Below are positions 7,699 to 16,165 of a DNA stretch of 25,420 bases, piece by piece. Both the position numbers and the translations under genes were made by a program. Below the pieces are notes generated by a model, which ran no database searches, was not told the origin of the DNA, and saw nothing but the letters and a program-made list of their open reading frames with translations. Source of the DNA: Methylorubrum extorquens (GTDB lineage: Bacteria; Pseudomonadota; Alphaproteobacteria; Rhizobiales; Beijerinckiaceae). The stretch covers positions 1 to 25,420 of the forward strand of contig JAEUAC010000140.1 of the NCBI GenBank assembly GCA_019695455.1, written 5' to 3'. The stretch's first letter is position 1. Every line of letters begins with the position of its first letter.

Positions 7699-8595
7699 TC
7701 AGGCCCTGGTCCGCTGGGCGAGCACGCCTCCGGCGACGATGAGGGCGCAGCCGAGCAGGCCGATGGGCGTCGGCACGGCCTGGAACAGGACCGCGTCGAG
7801 CCCCATCGCCCAGAGCAGCGCCGTGAATTGCCAGGGTGCGAGACGCGACGCCTCGCTGCGTCGGAGGGCGGCCGCGATGGATCCGAGCGCGGCCGTCTGC
7901 ACGACGGTCACCGCCAGCACCAGTCCGGCCGCGACGAGGCCGACAGGGTGCCAGTCGACGATCACGGGCAGGCTCAGGAGGACGGTTCCGACGAGCGCGA
8001 CCTGCAGGATCGTGTCGAGCGTCGTCGCGGCACCACGCAGGCCACGGATCATGACCTGGTAGACCGCATAGGACAGGGCGCCACCGAAGGCCGCCGCGAT
8101 GCCGATCGCGCTCACGCCTCCGCCCGGCTTCACGATCGCCAGCATGCCGACGAAGCCGAGGAGGGTGCCGAGCAGGCGTTCGGCCGAGAGGCGTTCGCGC
8201 AGCACGAGACCGCCGAGGACGGCCAGGATCAGCGGCGCCGTGAAGCCCAGAGCGGACGCCGCCGTCACCGACATGAGGCTGAAGGCCAGGACGGCCAGCA
8301 CGTTGGAACCGACGAGCAGGGCGGCGGCCCCTCTCTGCGTCCACGCCCCCGGCGGACGAAGCAGCCGGCGCCACGTCACGTCGCTCCGCGGCACCCCGAT
8401 CAGCACCAGGCCGGCGGCGAGGACGACCACGCACCGGAGGAACGTCACCTGGAGCGGGCTCAGGCCGTGGTTCACGACCAGGCTTCGCGAGAGCGTGTAG
8501 CCGATCACGTAGAGCAGACCGGACAGGACGGTGAGGCCGACGGCGATCCAGGCGGAGCGATCCGAGGACGGGGAGGCGGGCGCGTTTGGCTGCAT
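7699..8595 (-). CDS. EamA-family (DMT superfamily) transporter
   Basis: This 298-residue integral membrane protein has about ten hydrophobic helices in two EamA halves (PF00892). The first half is roughly residues 15-140 (VGLTVLSGLLYVIGYTLSRSLV to LGTLLGFVGMLAIV); the second begins around GIAAAFGGALSYAVYQVMIRG and ends GLLGCALIVAGGVLAQRTRA. Such proteins usually export metabolites or amino acids, but the substrate cannot be read from sequence. The ATG at 8595 gives normal family length. It has no good ribosome site, and the frame stays open upstream with an ATG pair near 8680, so a longer form cannot be excluded. It is convergent with the DUF900 gene, and neighbours give no operon link. Confidence 0.88.
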   Translation of the reverse strand: MQPNAPASPSSDRSAWIAVGLTVLSGLLYVIGYTLSRSLVVNHGLSPLQVTFLRCVVVLAAGLVLIGVPRSDVTWRRLLRPPGAWTQRGAAALLVGSNVLAVLAFSLMSVTAASALGFTAPLILAVLGGLVLRERLSAERLLGTLLGFVGMLAIVKPGGGVSAIGIAAAFGGALSYAVYQVMIRGLRGAATTLDTILQVALVGTVLLSLPVIVDWHPVGLVAAGLVLAVTVVQTAALGSIAAALRRSEASRLAPWQFTALLWAMGLDAVLFQAVPTPIGLLGCALIVAGGVLAQRTRA

Positions 8596-9002
8596 GGGGA
8601 CGGAACTCGCTCGCGGTGCCGGCGAGTGACGGCCGCCGGCCGGTCCTGCCCTGCGTGTCGGGCGACCTCCTACCATCATCGGGCCCGGCGGGGAGCGACC
8701 GGCTGCGGTCGGGGAGAGGCTCGCGCACCGCGATCCGCTGCTGCGCCGTTCGGGGCACGGTGCGGGAACGTCGCGCCGATCCGGTGCTTGTCGCGGCACG
8801 GGCGCCACCTCCCGAGATCCGGGTCCAGACATGACGTTGCCGAGTCAGACGATCGCGACGCCGTTCGGGGCCGGCATGCGGGAGCAGCCGGATCTCGTCG
8901 CGACGTTCGACGAGCGCATGCCCCTCGGCGGGCTCGCGGCGTCCGACGGCCAGCCGAGACCGACATGATGCCCCTTGCCACCGCCAGCAGGCCGGAGACC
9001 AC
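8596..9002. other. Intergenic interval without a supported gene
   Basis: This interval separates the divergent EamA and MAPEG genes and should hold both promoters. Long GC-rich frames cross it on both strands, but they lack family resemblance. A 45-residue plus-strand frame (8831-8968) starting MTLPSQTIATPFGAGMRE has no ribosome site, and I do not call it. No hairpin or repeat stands out. Confidence 0.5.
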
Positions 9003-9404
9003 ATGACCTATCCCGTGACGACCGCGTTCTTCGCGGGCCTGTTCGCACTGACCTATGTCGGCCTGTCCGGCTGGGTGGTGGCGGGGAGGGTGGCCACCGA
9101 TACGCTGCACGGCCAGGGCGACGACCCGGGTCTCGAGAAGCGCATCCGGGCGCAGGCGAACTTCGGGGAATACGTGCCTCTCGCCCTGCTGCTCGTCGGG
9201 TTCCTGGAAGCCGGGGGCGCGAGCGCGGGGTTGGTCCGGGGCCTCCTCGTCGTGCTGTTCGTCGCGCGCATCCTCCATCCCTTCGGCATGTTCGCGGCCA
9301 AAAACTCGCCCGTGCAGTTCGTCTGCCGCGGCGGCGGCATCGTCGCCACGTTCGGGGTCCTCGTCGTCGCGGCTTTGGCCTTGCTCGTCCGGACCGCGGG
9401 GTAG
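9003..9404 (+). CDS. MAPEG family membrane protein
   Basis: This 133-residue protein has four predicted helices and the MAPEG (PF01124) signature: RIRAQANFGEYVPLALLL after helix 1, then ARILHPFGMFA and the last helix GGGIVATFGVLVVAALALLV. MAPEG proteins include microsomal glutathione transferases and eicosanoid enzymes; bacterial YecN-like members have glutathione- or detoxification-related roles that are mostly unproven. The ATG at 9003 follows CCGGAG at good spacing. It is 111 bases upstream of the TAXI binding protein and is probably a separate unit. Confidence 0.85.
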   Translation: MTYPVTTAFFAGLFALTYVGLSGWVVAGRVATDTLHGQGDDPGLEKRIRAQANFGEYVPLALLLVGFLEAGGASAGLVRGLLVVLFVARILHPFGMFAAKNSPVQFVCRGGGIVATFGVLVVAALALLVRTAG

Positions 9405-9515
9405 CCGCGACCGGCCCTCGTCTCGGCTGCGGACCTCCGACGAGACCACCCGTCGCGCCGTCCTGGTCGAGACCTCCGCACGGCTGTAGGGCTCGCCCGA
9501 AGAGGAAGACGCGCC

Positions 9516-10478
9516 ATGCAGATCGATCGACGCCGCTTGCTCCAGGCCGCTGCCGCCGCGCCCTGCCTCGCCGCGACGGGGACGGCCAGGGCGCGATCGG
9601 GCGCGATCCTGCTCGGCACGGCGACGCCGGGCGGGGGCTTTCCCGTCTACGGCGCCGCGCTGATCGCGGCCTTGAAGAGCGTCGAGTCGGATCTCGAGAT
9701 CGAGGCGCGCGGAACGACGGGCAGCATCGAGAACATCTCCCTGCTCGGTCGGGGCGAGCTCGACCTCGGCCTCGTCACGGGCGAGGTGCTGCACGAGGCG
9801 CTCGCCGGCATCGGCGGCCCGGTCTCCCGCGTGACGGTGCTGAGCGCCATGTACTCGCAACCGGGCCTGTTCGTCGTGCGGGCCGACAGCCCGGCCCGGA
9901 CCATCGAAGACCTGCGGGGACGGCCGGTCGCCTTCGGCGCGCGCGGGTCCGGCCTCGTCGTGCTCGCGCGCTACGTCCTCGACGGGATCGGCCTCGATCT
10001 CGACCGCGACTTCCAGGCGATCGTCCTGGATCGGGCCGGCGACGGGCCCGCCATGGTCCTCGACGGGCGGGCCGCGGCGCTCTGGGGAGGCGGGCTCGGC
10101 TGGCCCGGCTTCACGGCGATGGCGACCTCGCCCGGCGGCGCCCGCTTCATCGCGCCGGACGCGGCGCAGGTCCGGGCCATCCGGGCGAAGCACGCCTTCC
10201 TGAAGCCGCTCCTCGTTCCGGCCCGGACCTATCCGGGGCAGGAGGCTCCGATCGCCTCCGTCGGTTCGTGGAGCGTCGTCGCCACGCGCCCCGATCTCGA
10301 CGACGCTCTCGCCTACCGGCTCGCCCGGGCCCTGCACCGGGCCGAGCCGATCCTGGCGACGGCCCTGCCTCAGGCGGCCGAGACGACCTCGGCGAACACG
10401 GTGGCGGCGATCGCGCGTCCCGAGAGCCTGCATCGGGGCGCCGCGCGCTACCTGCGAGAGGCCGGTCTTCTAGCGTAG
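9516..10478 (+). CDS. TAXI-family TRAP-type solute-binding protein, orphan
   Basis: This 320-residue exported binding protein has a twin-arginine-like leader (MQIDRRRLLQAAAAAPCLAATGTARA). Its TAXI-family layout includes LGTATPGGGFPVYGAALIAAL, EARGTTGSIENISLLGRGELDLGLVTGEV, and the later DLRGRPVAFGARGSGL. TAXI receptors normally feed a fused DctQM-type TRAP permease, often for dicarboxylates or glutamate-like substrates. No TRAP permease occurs in the window. Downstream in the same direction is a tctCBA transporter of a different family. The start is supported by AGGAAG upstream of 9516. Either the permease is elsewhere or the protein serves as a second receptor or sensor for the neighbouring system. 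Confidence 0.85.
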   Translation: MQIDRRRLLQAAAAAPCLAATGTARARSGAILLGTATPGGGFPVYGAALIAALKSVESDLEIEARGTTGSIENISLLGRGELDLGLVTGEVLHEALAGIGGPVSRVTVLSAMYSQPGLFVVRADSPARTIEDLRGRPVAFGARGSGLVVLARYVLDGIGLDLDRDFQAIVLDRAGDGPAMVLDGRAAALWGGGLGWPGFTAMATSPGGARFIAPDAAQVRAIRAKHAFLKPLLVPARTYPGQEAPIASVGSWSVVATRPDLDDALAYRLARALHRAEPILATALPQAAETTSANTVAAIARPESLHRGAARYLREAGLLA

Positions 10479-10684
10479 GGCGGCCGGGCCTGCGAGGCGA
10501 TCCCGGGCCGGTCTGCGCGACGGCAGCCGGCGGGAGGGGGGCGCTCGGGCGCGGTGCCTATGAGGCGAAAGCCGCGGTTGTCACCCGCGTCGGGATAGGC
10601 TCCAATATCGCGTCACCCAAGGGAGCCCCGTCGCGGACGAGGAGCACCCGGTCACGCGATCGATCGCACGGAGGAACACCCGAC

Positions 10685-11674
10685 ATGACGTTCTTGGACA
10701 GACGCAGCGTGCTGCAAGGCGCGGCTGCCGGCGTGGCCGGCCTGATCGCGGCGCCTGCGATCGGCCAGGCCAAGTTCCCGTCCCGGCCGGTGACGCTGAT
10801 CTGCCCCTGGGGGGCCGGAGGCGGCACCGATGCCGTGGTCCGCATCGTCGCCTCGCTCATGGAGAAGAGCCTGGGGCAGCCCTTCAGCGTCGTGAACCGC
10901 ACAGGCGGCTCGGGCGTCGTCGGCCATTCCGCGATCGCGACGGCGGCGCCGGACGGCTACACGCTCGGCATCATCACCTCCGAGATCGCGATGATGCACC
11001 ACCAGGGGCTCACGCAGCTGACCTATGCGAGCTACACCCCCCTGGCGCTGATGAACGACGATCCGCCGGGCATCCAGGTGAAGTCCGATTCGCCCTACAA
11101 GGACGTCAAGCAGCTGGCGGACGCGATCAAGGCGGCGCCGGTCGGCAAGTTCAAGGCGTCCGGCACGGGCCAGGGCGGGATCTGGCACCTCGCCCTGGTC
11201 GGCTGGATGCAGGCCATGGGGCTCGCGCCGAACCACGTCGCCTGGGTGCCCTCGAACGGCGCCGCGCCCGCGATGCAGGACCTCGCCGCCGGCGGGCTCG
11301 ACCTCGTGACCTGCTCCGTGCCCGAGGCGCGCGCGATGATCGATGCCGGCCGTGCCAAGTCGCTCGCCATCATGGCGGCCGCGCGCAACCCGCAGTTCAA
11401 GGACGTGCCGACCCTGAAGGAGGCGATGGGCCTGGAGGTGCCGCTCGGATCCTGGCGCGGCATCGGCGGCCCGAAGAACCTGCCGCCGGAGGTGGCCAGG
11501 ATCCTCTCCGCCGAGCTGAAGGCGATCTACGACTCGCAGGAGTACAGGGACTTCATGAACGCGCGCGGCCTCACGATGAAATACGCCGATGCCGACGCGT
11601 TCGGCTCGTTCATGGGCGAGAGCGACAAGGCGATGGGCGCCTTCATGAAGGCGGGCGGGCTCGCCAAGGGCTGA
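10685..11674 (+). CDS. tctC: Tripartite tricarboxylate transporter solute-binding protein TctC (Bug family)
   Basis: This 329-residue periplasmic receptor of the Bug/TctC family (PF03401) has a Tat-like leader DRRSVLQGAAAGVAGLIAAPAIGQA. Family motifs follow: FPSRPVTLICPWGAGGGTDAVVRIVA, VVNRTGGSGVVGHSAIATAAPDGYTLG, and KFKASGTGQGGIWHLAL. The usual ligand is a carboxylate gripped by backbone contacts around the PWGAGGGTD loop, but which carboxylate cannot be told. The ATG at 10685 follows GGAGG by ten bases. Upstream lies a 206-base gap after the TAXI gene, large enough for its own promoter. TctB and TctA follow in the same direction, making a complete system. Confidence 0.93.
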   Translation: MTFLDRRSVLQGAAAGVAGLIAAPAIGQAKFPSRPVTLICPWGAGGGTDAVVRIVASLMEKSLGQPFSVVNRTGGSGVVGHSAIATAAPDGYTLGIITSEIAMMHHQGLTQLTYASYTPLALMNDDPPGIQVKSDSPYKDVKQLADAIKAAPVGKFKASGTGQGGIWHLALVGWMQAMGLAPNHVAWVPSNGAAPAMQDLAAGGLDLVTCSVPEARAMIDAGRAKSLAIMAAARNPQFKDVPTLKEAMGLEVPLGSWRGIGGPKNLPPEVARILSAELKAIYDSQEYRDFMNARGLTMKYADADAFGSFMGESDKAMGAFMKAGGLAKG

Positions 11675-11750
11675 CGCTCCTCGTCCCGTTTCGCCGCGCG
11701 TGGCCGGACGAGGCCACGCCGGCCCGTCCCGTCGTGAAAGCCCGCTCGTC

Positions 11751-12242
11751 ATGCTCCTCTCAGACAAGCTCACCGGGGGCGTCGTCGCGGTCCTCGGCGG
11801 CCTCGCCTTCGCCTACGGCTCGCAGCTTCCGCCGGTGCCCGGCCAGCAGATCGGCCCGTCCGCGTTCCCGATGGTGATCGGGACCGGGCTCGTCGTCTGC
11901 GCGGGCCTCATCATGTTCGGCATCGGCCACCGCTTCGAGGAGGTGGCCGAGGCCGACGTCGCCAGCCACAGCGCGCCCGAGGAGCTCGAGCCGCTGCCTG
12001 CCTGGCGCAATTGGCTGGCCCTGCTGCCGCCGGCGCTGCTGGGCTTCTACGCGCTCGCCTCCGAGACGCTCGGCTTCCTGCCGACGGCGGCGACCATGGT
12101 GCTGGTGGCGAGCCTCGCCTTCGGCGCGAGACCGAAGCTCGCGGTTCCGCTGGCGCTCGTCGCGCCCTTCGTCATCAACCTGATCTTCCTGAAGCTGCTG
12201 CGCGTGCCCCTGCCGGGCGGGCTGCTGCCGTTCCCCTGGTGA
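11751..12242 (+). CDS. tctB: Tripartite tricarboxylate transporter small membrane subunit TctB
   Basis: This 163-residue protein has four predicted helices, at about residues 8-25, 39-58, 80-100 and 105-145. The family features IGPSAFPMVIGTGLVVCAGLI and the C-terminal LLRVPLPGGLLPFPW are typical of TctB (PF07331). It forms the small subunit with TctA and is poorly conserved in the loop (here acidic, residues 63-85). The start at 11751 has no clear ribosome site, but the alternatives would cut the first helix. It lies 76 bases after tctC and 12 bases before tctA. Confidence 0.92.
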   Translation: MLLSDKLTGGVVAVLGGLAFAYGSQLPPVPGQQIGPSAFPMVIGTGLVVCAGLIMFGIGHRFEEVAEADVASHSAPEELEPLPAWRNWLALLPPALLGFYALASETLGFLPTAATMVLVASLAFGARPKLAVPLALVAPFVINLIFLKLLRVPLPGGLLPFPW

Positions 12243-12254
12243 GGGGGCCGCATC

Positions 12255-13790
12255 ATGGACACAGTCATCAAGGCCTTCGGGCTCGTCTTCCAGGTCGACG
12301 TGATGGTCGCCATCGTGGCGTCCGCCTTCTACGGCCTGACGGTCGGTGCGCTGCCGGGTCTCTCGGCGACGATGGCCACCGCGCTCCTGGTGCCGGTCAC
12401 CTTCTACCTCTCGCCGATCGCGGCGGTCGCGACGATCATCACGGCGTCGGCGATGGCGATCTTCTCCGGCGACATCCCAGGGTGCCTGCTGCGGATTCCG
12501 GGCACGCCGGCCTCGGCCGCCTATACGGACGAGGCCTACGCGATGACGCGCAAGGGCCAGGCCGAGACGGCGCTCGGCATCTGCCTGTGGTTCTCGGCCC
12601 TGGGCGGCATCGCCGGCACGCTCTCGCTGATGCTGATCGCGCCTTTGCTGGCCGACATCGCGCTCTCCTTCTCGACCTACGAGAACTTCTGGCTCGCCAT
12701 GCTGGGCCTGATGTGCTCGACGCTGGTCGCGCGCTCCTCGCCCATCAAGGCGATCGCGGCGATGCTGCTGGGGCTCCTGATCACCTGCATCGGCATCGAC
12801 AATCCCGGCGGCGTGCCGCGCTTCACCTTCGGTTCGACCGATCTCCTGGGCGGCATCGAGCCCATTCCGGCCCTGGTGGGCGTCTTCGCGCTGGCCGAGG
12901 TGATGCGGGCCTTGACCGAACGCGAGCCGCCCAAGATCGAGAGCCGCCGGCTCGGTTCGATCCTCAAGGGGCAATGGAAGCTGACCAAGGAATATCCCAA
13001 GCAGCAGGCGCGCGGAAACATCGTCGGGATCATCATCGGCGTGCTGCCCGGCGCGGGCGCCGACATGGCGGCCTGGGTCAGCTACGCGATGTCGAAGCGG
13101 TTCTCGAAGACGCCCGAGAAGTTCGGCACGGGCCATCCCGAAGGACTGATCGAGGCCGGCGCCTCCAACAACGCCTCCCTCGCCTCGGGCTGGGTGCCCG
13201 CGCTGCTCTTCGGCATTCCCGGCGACACCATCACGGCGATCGCGATCGGCGTGCTCTACATGAAGGGACTGAACCCGGGGCCGAGCCTGTTCACCACCCA
13301 GGCCGAGAGCATGTACGCGCTCTACATCATCTTCATTCTCGGCAACATCATCATGATCCCCTTCGGCATCGTCATGATCCGGCTGGCGAGCCGCATCGTC
13401 GGGGCGCCGCGCTCGGCCGTGATGCCGGTCATCATGGTGTTCTGCGCGGTGGGCGCCTTCGCCACCGCCGGCAACAACCTGTTCGCGGTGTGGTGCGTCG
13501 CCGCCTTCGGGCTGATCGGCTTCGTGATGGAGAAGAACGGCTATCCGGTCGCCGCCATGGTGCTCGGCATCGTGATGGGCACGATGGTGGAGCAGAGCTT
13601 CGTCACGTCACTGATCAAGTCCGACGGCTCGATCCTGCCCTTCTTCGAGCGACCGATCTCGAGCGTGCTGGCGGCCATGACCTTCGCCGCGCTGCTCTGG
13701 CCCCTCCTCGCCTGGTCGCTCGGCTGGCTGAAGGGACGCAGAACCGTGGCCGCCTACGGCGGCCGTCAGGCCCCGAATACGAGAGCCTAG
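12255..13790 (+). CDS. tctA: Tripartite tricarboxylate transporter large permease TctA
   Basis: This 511-residue permease of the TctA family (PF01970) has about 12 helices. Conserved blocks are YGLTVGALPGLSATMATALLVP near residue 30, FSGDIPGCLLRIPGTPASA near 75, and IIIGVLPGAGADMAAWVSYAMSKRFSKTPEKFGTGHPEGLIEAGASNNA (in pieces) from about 255, followed by PALLFGIPGDTITAIAIGVLYMKGL. The two GxxPGxxA-type half-site motifs indicate the transport core. Transport is probably sodium- or proton-coupled, as in family members. AGGGGG at 12242-12247 sits seven bases before the ATG. It ends the operon and is convergent with the DUF6282 gene 38 bases away. Confidence 0.95.
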   Translation: MDTVIKAFGLVFQVDVMVAIVASAFYGLTVGALPGLSATMATALLVPVTFYLSPIAAVATIITASAMAIFSGDIPGCLLRIPGTPASAAYTDEAYAMTRKGQAETALGICLWFSALGGIAGTLSLMLIAPLLADIALSFSTYENFWLAMLGLMCSTLVARSSPIKAIAAMLLGLLITCIGIDNPGGVPRFTFGSTDLLGGIEPIPALVGVFALAEVMRALTEREPPKIESRRLGSILKGQWKLTKEYPKQQARGNIVGIIIGVLPGAGADMAAWVSYAMSKRFSKTPEKFGTGHPEGLIEAGASNNASLASGWVPALLFGIPGDTITAIAIGVLYMKGLNPGPSLFTTQAESMYALYIIFILGNIIMIPFGIVMIRLASRIVGAPRSAVMPVIMVFCAVGAFATAGNNLFAVWCVAAFGLIGFVMEKNGYPVAAMVLGIVMGTMVEQSFVTSLIKSDGSILPFFERPISSVLAAMTFAALLWPLLAWSLGWLKGRRTVAAYGGRQAPNTRA

Positions 13791-13828
13791 CAGGCCCCGT
13801 GGAATCGGGCCGAGGCGTGCTCCCGACG

Positions 13829-14755
13829 CTAGTGTCGTGGTGACGGCGTCGGCCCGGAGCCGACGCGGAACAGCGTCGCCGGGTTGTCGGCGGACATGCG
13901 TCGGATCTCGTCGGGCAGAAATCCCGCCGTCTCGAGGAGCACGAGGAACTGGCGGAAGCTCTCGGCGGGCGGCGCGAGCAGGGCGATGCCGGCGTCGCTG
14001 GAGGCGATGGCCCTGGGACCTGCGGCCCGTATGCGGGGGGCGACCTCGCCGATGGTCCGGCTCTGCGCCCGATGCTTCTCCTGGTCGACATGGGTCAGGC
14101 CGACCTGCGAGGCGTGCGTCAGCTCGAAGAGGCCGAATTCGGCATAGCCGCCTTGCGCCGTGATCGCCCGGATCGCGTCCTCGTCGTAGCCGTTGCCGTG
14201 CGTGCGCAGGCGCGTGACGCCGCGGGCCTTCGCCTCCTCCGCCAGTCGGACGGCCTCCGGACCCGAGACGTGGCCGCAATCGAAGACGATGTCGTGCTCG
14301 GCGCAGAGGTCGAGGATGGCCGGCACCGGGTCCGGTACGGGACCGGTCTCGGGCACGCCGAAGGCGGTCTCGAGATACAGGCCGGTCCGCCCCTCCTGCA
14401 GGGCGACGGCCTTCGTGTGATGCGTCGGAAGCGACAGGAACCGCGCGCCCGTGCCCGGCCCATAGCCGTAGCCGATGGCCGTCCGCGCGGCCTCGAGTGT
14501 CACTCCGCCTGCGGCGGGTTGCATGATGAGGCCGCCGAACACGTCGATGTCGAGATCCGCGAGCTCCTGCATCGCCAGGGCCGCGTAGCCGGCGCTGTTC
14601 TGGAAATTGTCCATCAGGCCGATGCCGCGCATGCCGGCGGCGGCTGCCGCCCGGACGGCCTCGAAGACGTTGGCGCTGCGGCCGTTCAGGTGCGGGCAGG
14701 CGTGCACGTGCACGTCCACCGCGCCTCGCAGGTAGTGAGCGCCATGGGCGGGCAT
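13829..14755 (-). CDS. DUF6282 family amidohydrolase-like protein
   Basis: This 308-residue TIM-barrel hydrolase-like protein has an N-terminal VDVHVHACPHL motif (His16, His18, His22) typical of the first metal site of amidohydrolases. Later come PTHHTK, VFDCGHVSG, RTHGNGYDED and AIASSDAG, offering the remaining His ligands and a catalytic or metal Asp. It matches the DUF6282 family, whose substrate is unknown. The C-terminal RMSADNPATLFRVG resembles the usual end of metal-dependent hydrolases. It is the last gene of the seven-gene minus-strand operon, four bases after the permease stop. That placement suggests hydrolysis of the imported compound or a breakdown intermediate. Confidence 0.82.
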   Translation of the reverse strand: MPAHGAHYLRGAVDVHVHACPHLNGRSANVFEAVRAAAAAGMRGIGLMDNFQNSAGYAALAMQELADLDIDVFGGLIMQPAAGGVTLEAARTAIGYGYGPGTGARFLSLPTHHTKAVALQEGRTGLYLETAFGVPETGPVPDPVPAILDLCAEHDIVFDCGHVSGPEAVRLAEEAKARGVTRLRTHGNGYDEDAIRAITAQGGYAEFGLFELTHASQVGLTHVDQEKHRAQSRTIGEVAPRIRAAGPRAIASSDAGIALLAPPAESFRQFLVLLETAGFLPDEIRRMSADNPATLFRVGSGPTPSPRH

Positions 14756-14759
14756 GATG

Positions 14760-15491
14760 TCAGACCGTCTGTGAGGCGGGAACGAGAGCCGAGCGGATCG
14801 GCTTGCCGGGGCGTCGCCGTCCGAGACGACGTTCCAGGTAGGAGGCGAACGTGTTCAGCCCGTAGCAGAGGACGAAATACAGGACCAGGATCGTGCCGAA
14901 GCTGATCGCGGCGGAGAAGCCCTTCGTGTTCAGCACCTTGGCTGCGTAGGTCAGCTCCACAACGCCGATCTGCGACGCGATCGATGTGCTCTTCACGAGC
15001 CCGACCGAGTAGGTCATCGATGGCGGAATGATGATCGACCACGCCTGGGGCAGCACCACGAGCCGCAGAGCCTTGAGGCCGCCCATGTTCATGGTCTCGG
15101 CCGCGTCCCACTGGTTGCGGTGGATCCCCTCCAGGCCCGCCCGGACGTTCTCGGCGGAATAGGCGGCCGCGGAGAGCGCGACCGTCATCGCGGCGATCGT
15201 GAACATCGAGATGTCCGGCACGAGAAGCTGCAGGGCGAAGAAGACGCACATCAGCAGCACCAGGAACGGGATCCGCCGGAAGATCTCGACGTAGAGGGTC
15301 GCGAGCCAGCGCGCCGGGGCGAACGGCGTCAGGCGCGGGTGTCGCAGGACGGCCAGCCCGAAACCGGCCAGGAAGCCGATGCCGCACCCGACCAGCGAGA
15401 GGGCCGCCGTGTAGAGAAACGCGCGGCCGAGGAAGAGAAGGTTGTAGTAGCCGAAGAACCGCGGCGCCTCGTCCGTGAGGGTCTGCAGCAT
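14760..15491 (-). CDS. Polar amino acid ABC transporter permease (second)
   Basis: This 243-residue inner-membrane permease of the His/Glu/Arg/opine (HisMQ) family has about five helices. The EAA loop is near residues 145-175 (RNQWDAAETMNMGGLKALRLVVLPQAW), which couples to the ATPase. The opening GYYNLLFLGRAFLYTAALSLVGCGIGFLAG is typical. The ATG shares one base with the stop of the preceding permease (TGATG). Its ATPase and binding protein are encoded divergently at 20067-21699. Confidence 0.93.
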   Translation of the reverse strand: MLQTLTDEAPRFFGYYNLLFLGRAFLYTAALSLVGCGIGFLAGFGLAVLRHPRLTPFAPARWLATLYVEIFRRIPFLVLLMCVFFALQLLVPDISMFTIAAMTVALSAAAYSAENVRAGLEGIHRNQWDAAETMNMGGLKALRLVVLPQAWSIIIPPSMTYSVGLVKSTSIASQIGVVELTYAAKVLNTKGFSAAISFGTILVLYFVLCYGLNTFASYLERRLGRRRPGKPIRSALVPASQTV

Positions 15492-16165
15492 CAGGCGATC
15501 CTCCCCTTGATGCGGAAGGCGTAGCGCCCCAGCGCGTACAGGGCCGCACTGGCGACGATCGTCAGCACGATGTAGTAGACCGCGACGATCGAGAAGATCT
15601 CCAACGACCTGAACGTCTGCGCGTTGATGTTGTAGGCGCGCCCGGTGAGCTCTTCCACGCCGAAGATCGCCGCGATCGAGGTCGTCATGGTCAGGATGAT
15701 GTATTGGTTCGACAGAGCCGGGTAGAGAACCCTGACGATGTGCGGCAGCACGACGTAGCGGATGATCTGGATGCGGGAGAAGCCCATCGCCTCCGCGGCA
15801 TCCACCTCCGCCCGCCGGATCGAGGCGAAGCCGGCACGCTGGATCTCCGTCAGGTAGGCGCCGGCGTTCAGCGCCATGCCGATCGTCACGGCCGTGAAGG
15901 AATCGAGCACGATCCCGAAATCCGGCATCGCGAAGTAGATGAAGAAGACCTGCACGAGCAGCGGCGTGTTCAGGAAGAACACGACGTAGGCCCGCACGAC
16001 GCGACGCACGATCGGTCCGCCGTATTGCAGGAGCGATGCGCAGACGAGGCCGATGACGAAGCCGGCCACGAAGGCGATCGCGGCGATCTGGAGGGAGAGC
16101 CAGGCCCCGGCGGCCAGCGTGCCGAGATAGGGCGTGACCTGGCCGAATTGGAAGGTGTAGCTCAT
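15491..16165 (-). CDS. Polar amino acid ABC transporter permease (first)
   Basis: This 224-residue HisMQ-family permease contains TLAAGAWLSLQIAAIAFVAGFVIGL, the family segment VVFFLNTPLLVQVFFIYFAMP and the EAA loop RRAEVDAAEAMGFSRIQIIRYVVLP. The stretch LSNQYIILTMTTSIAAIFGVEELT is characteristic of permeases for amino acids and opines. It pairs with the next permease as a heterodimer. Its start overlaps the DapA-family stop as ATGA. Confidence 0.93.
   Translation of the reverse strand: MSYTFQFGQVTPYLGTLAAGAWLSLQIAAIAFVAGFVIGLVCASLLQYGGPIVRRVVRAYVVFFLNTPLLVQVFFIYFAMPDFGIVLDSFTAVTIGMALNAGAYLTEIQRAGFASIRRAEVDAAEAMGFSRIQIIRYVVLPHIVRVLYPALSNQYIILTMTTSIAAIFGVEELTGRAYNINAQTFRSLEIFSIVAVYYIVLTIVASAALYALGRYAFRIKGRIA

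Noticed and set aside
8831..8968. 45-residue frame MTLPSQTIATPFGAG before the MAPEG gene
   Set aside because: No ribosome site, no recognisable family, and open frames are expected by chance in this base composition.
10570..10610. TTGTCA and CAATAT as a promoter for tctC
   Set aside because: The spacing is 19 bases, outside the usual 16-18, and neither box is strong.
8975..10684. Upstream extension of the TctC frame to 899 residues
   Set aside because: It crosses the MAPEG and TAXI genes in another frame and is arginine/proline rich. The true start at 10685 has a ribosome site and a signal peptide.
11760..13136. 458-codon minus-strand frame opposite tctB and tctA
   Set aside because: Composition is a repetitive Arg/Gln/Asp/His mix, a frame shadow of membrane-protein codons, with no start signals.
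13793..13811. GGCCC/GGGCC inverted repeat between tctA and the DUF6282 gene as a terminator
   Set aside because: Only five base pairs with a nine-base loop and no T-tract; too weak to call in this GC-rich sequence.
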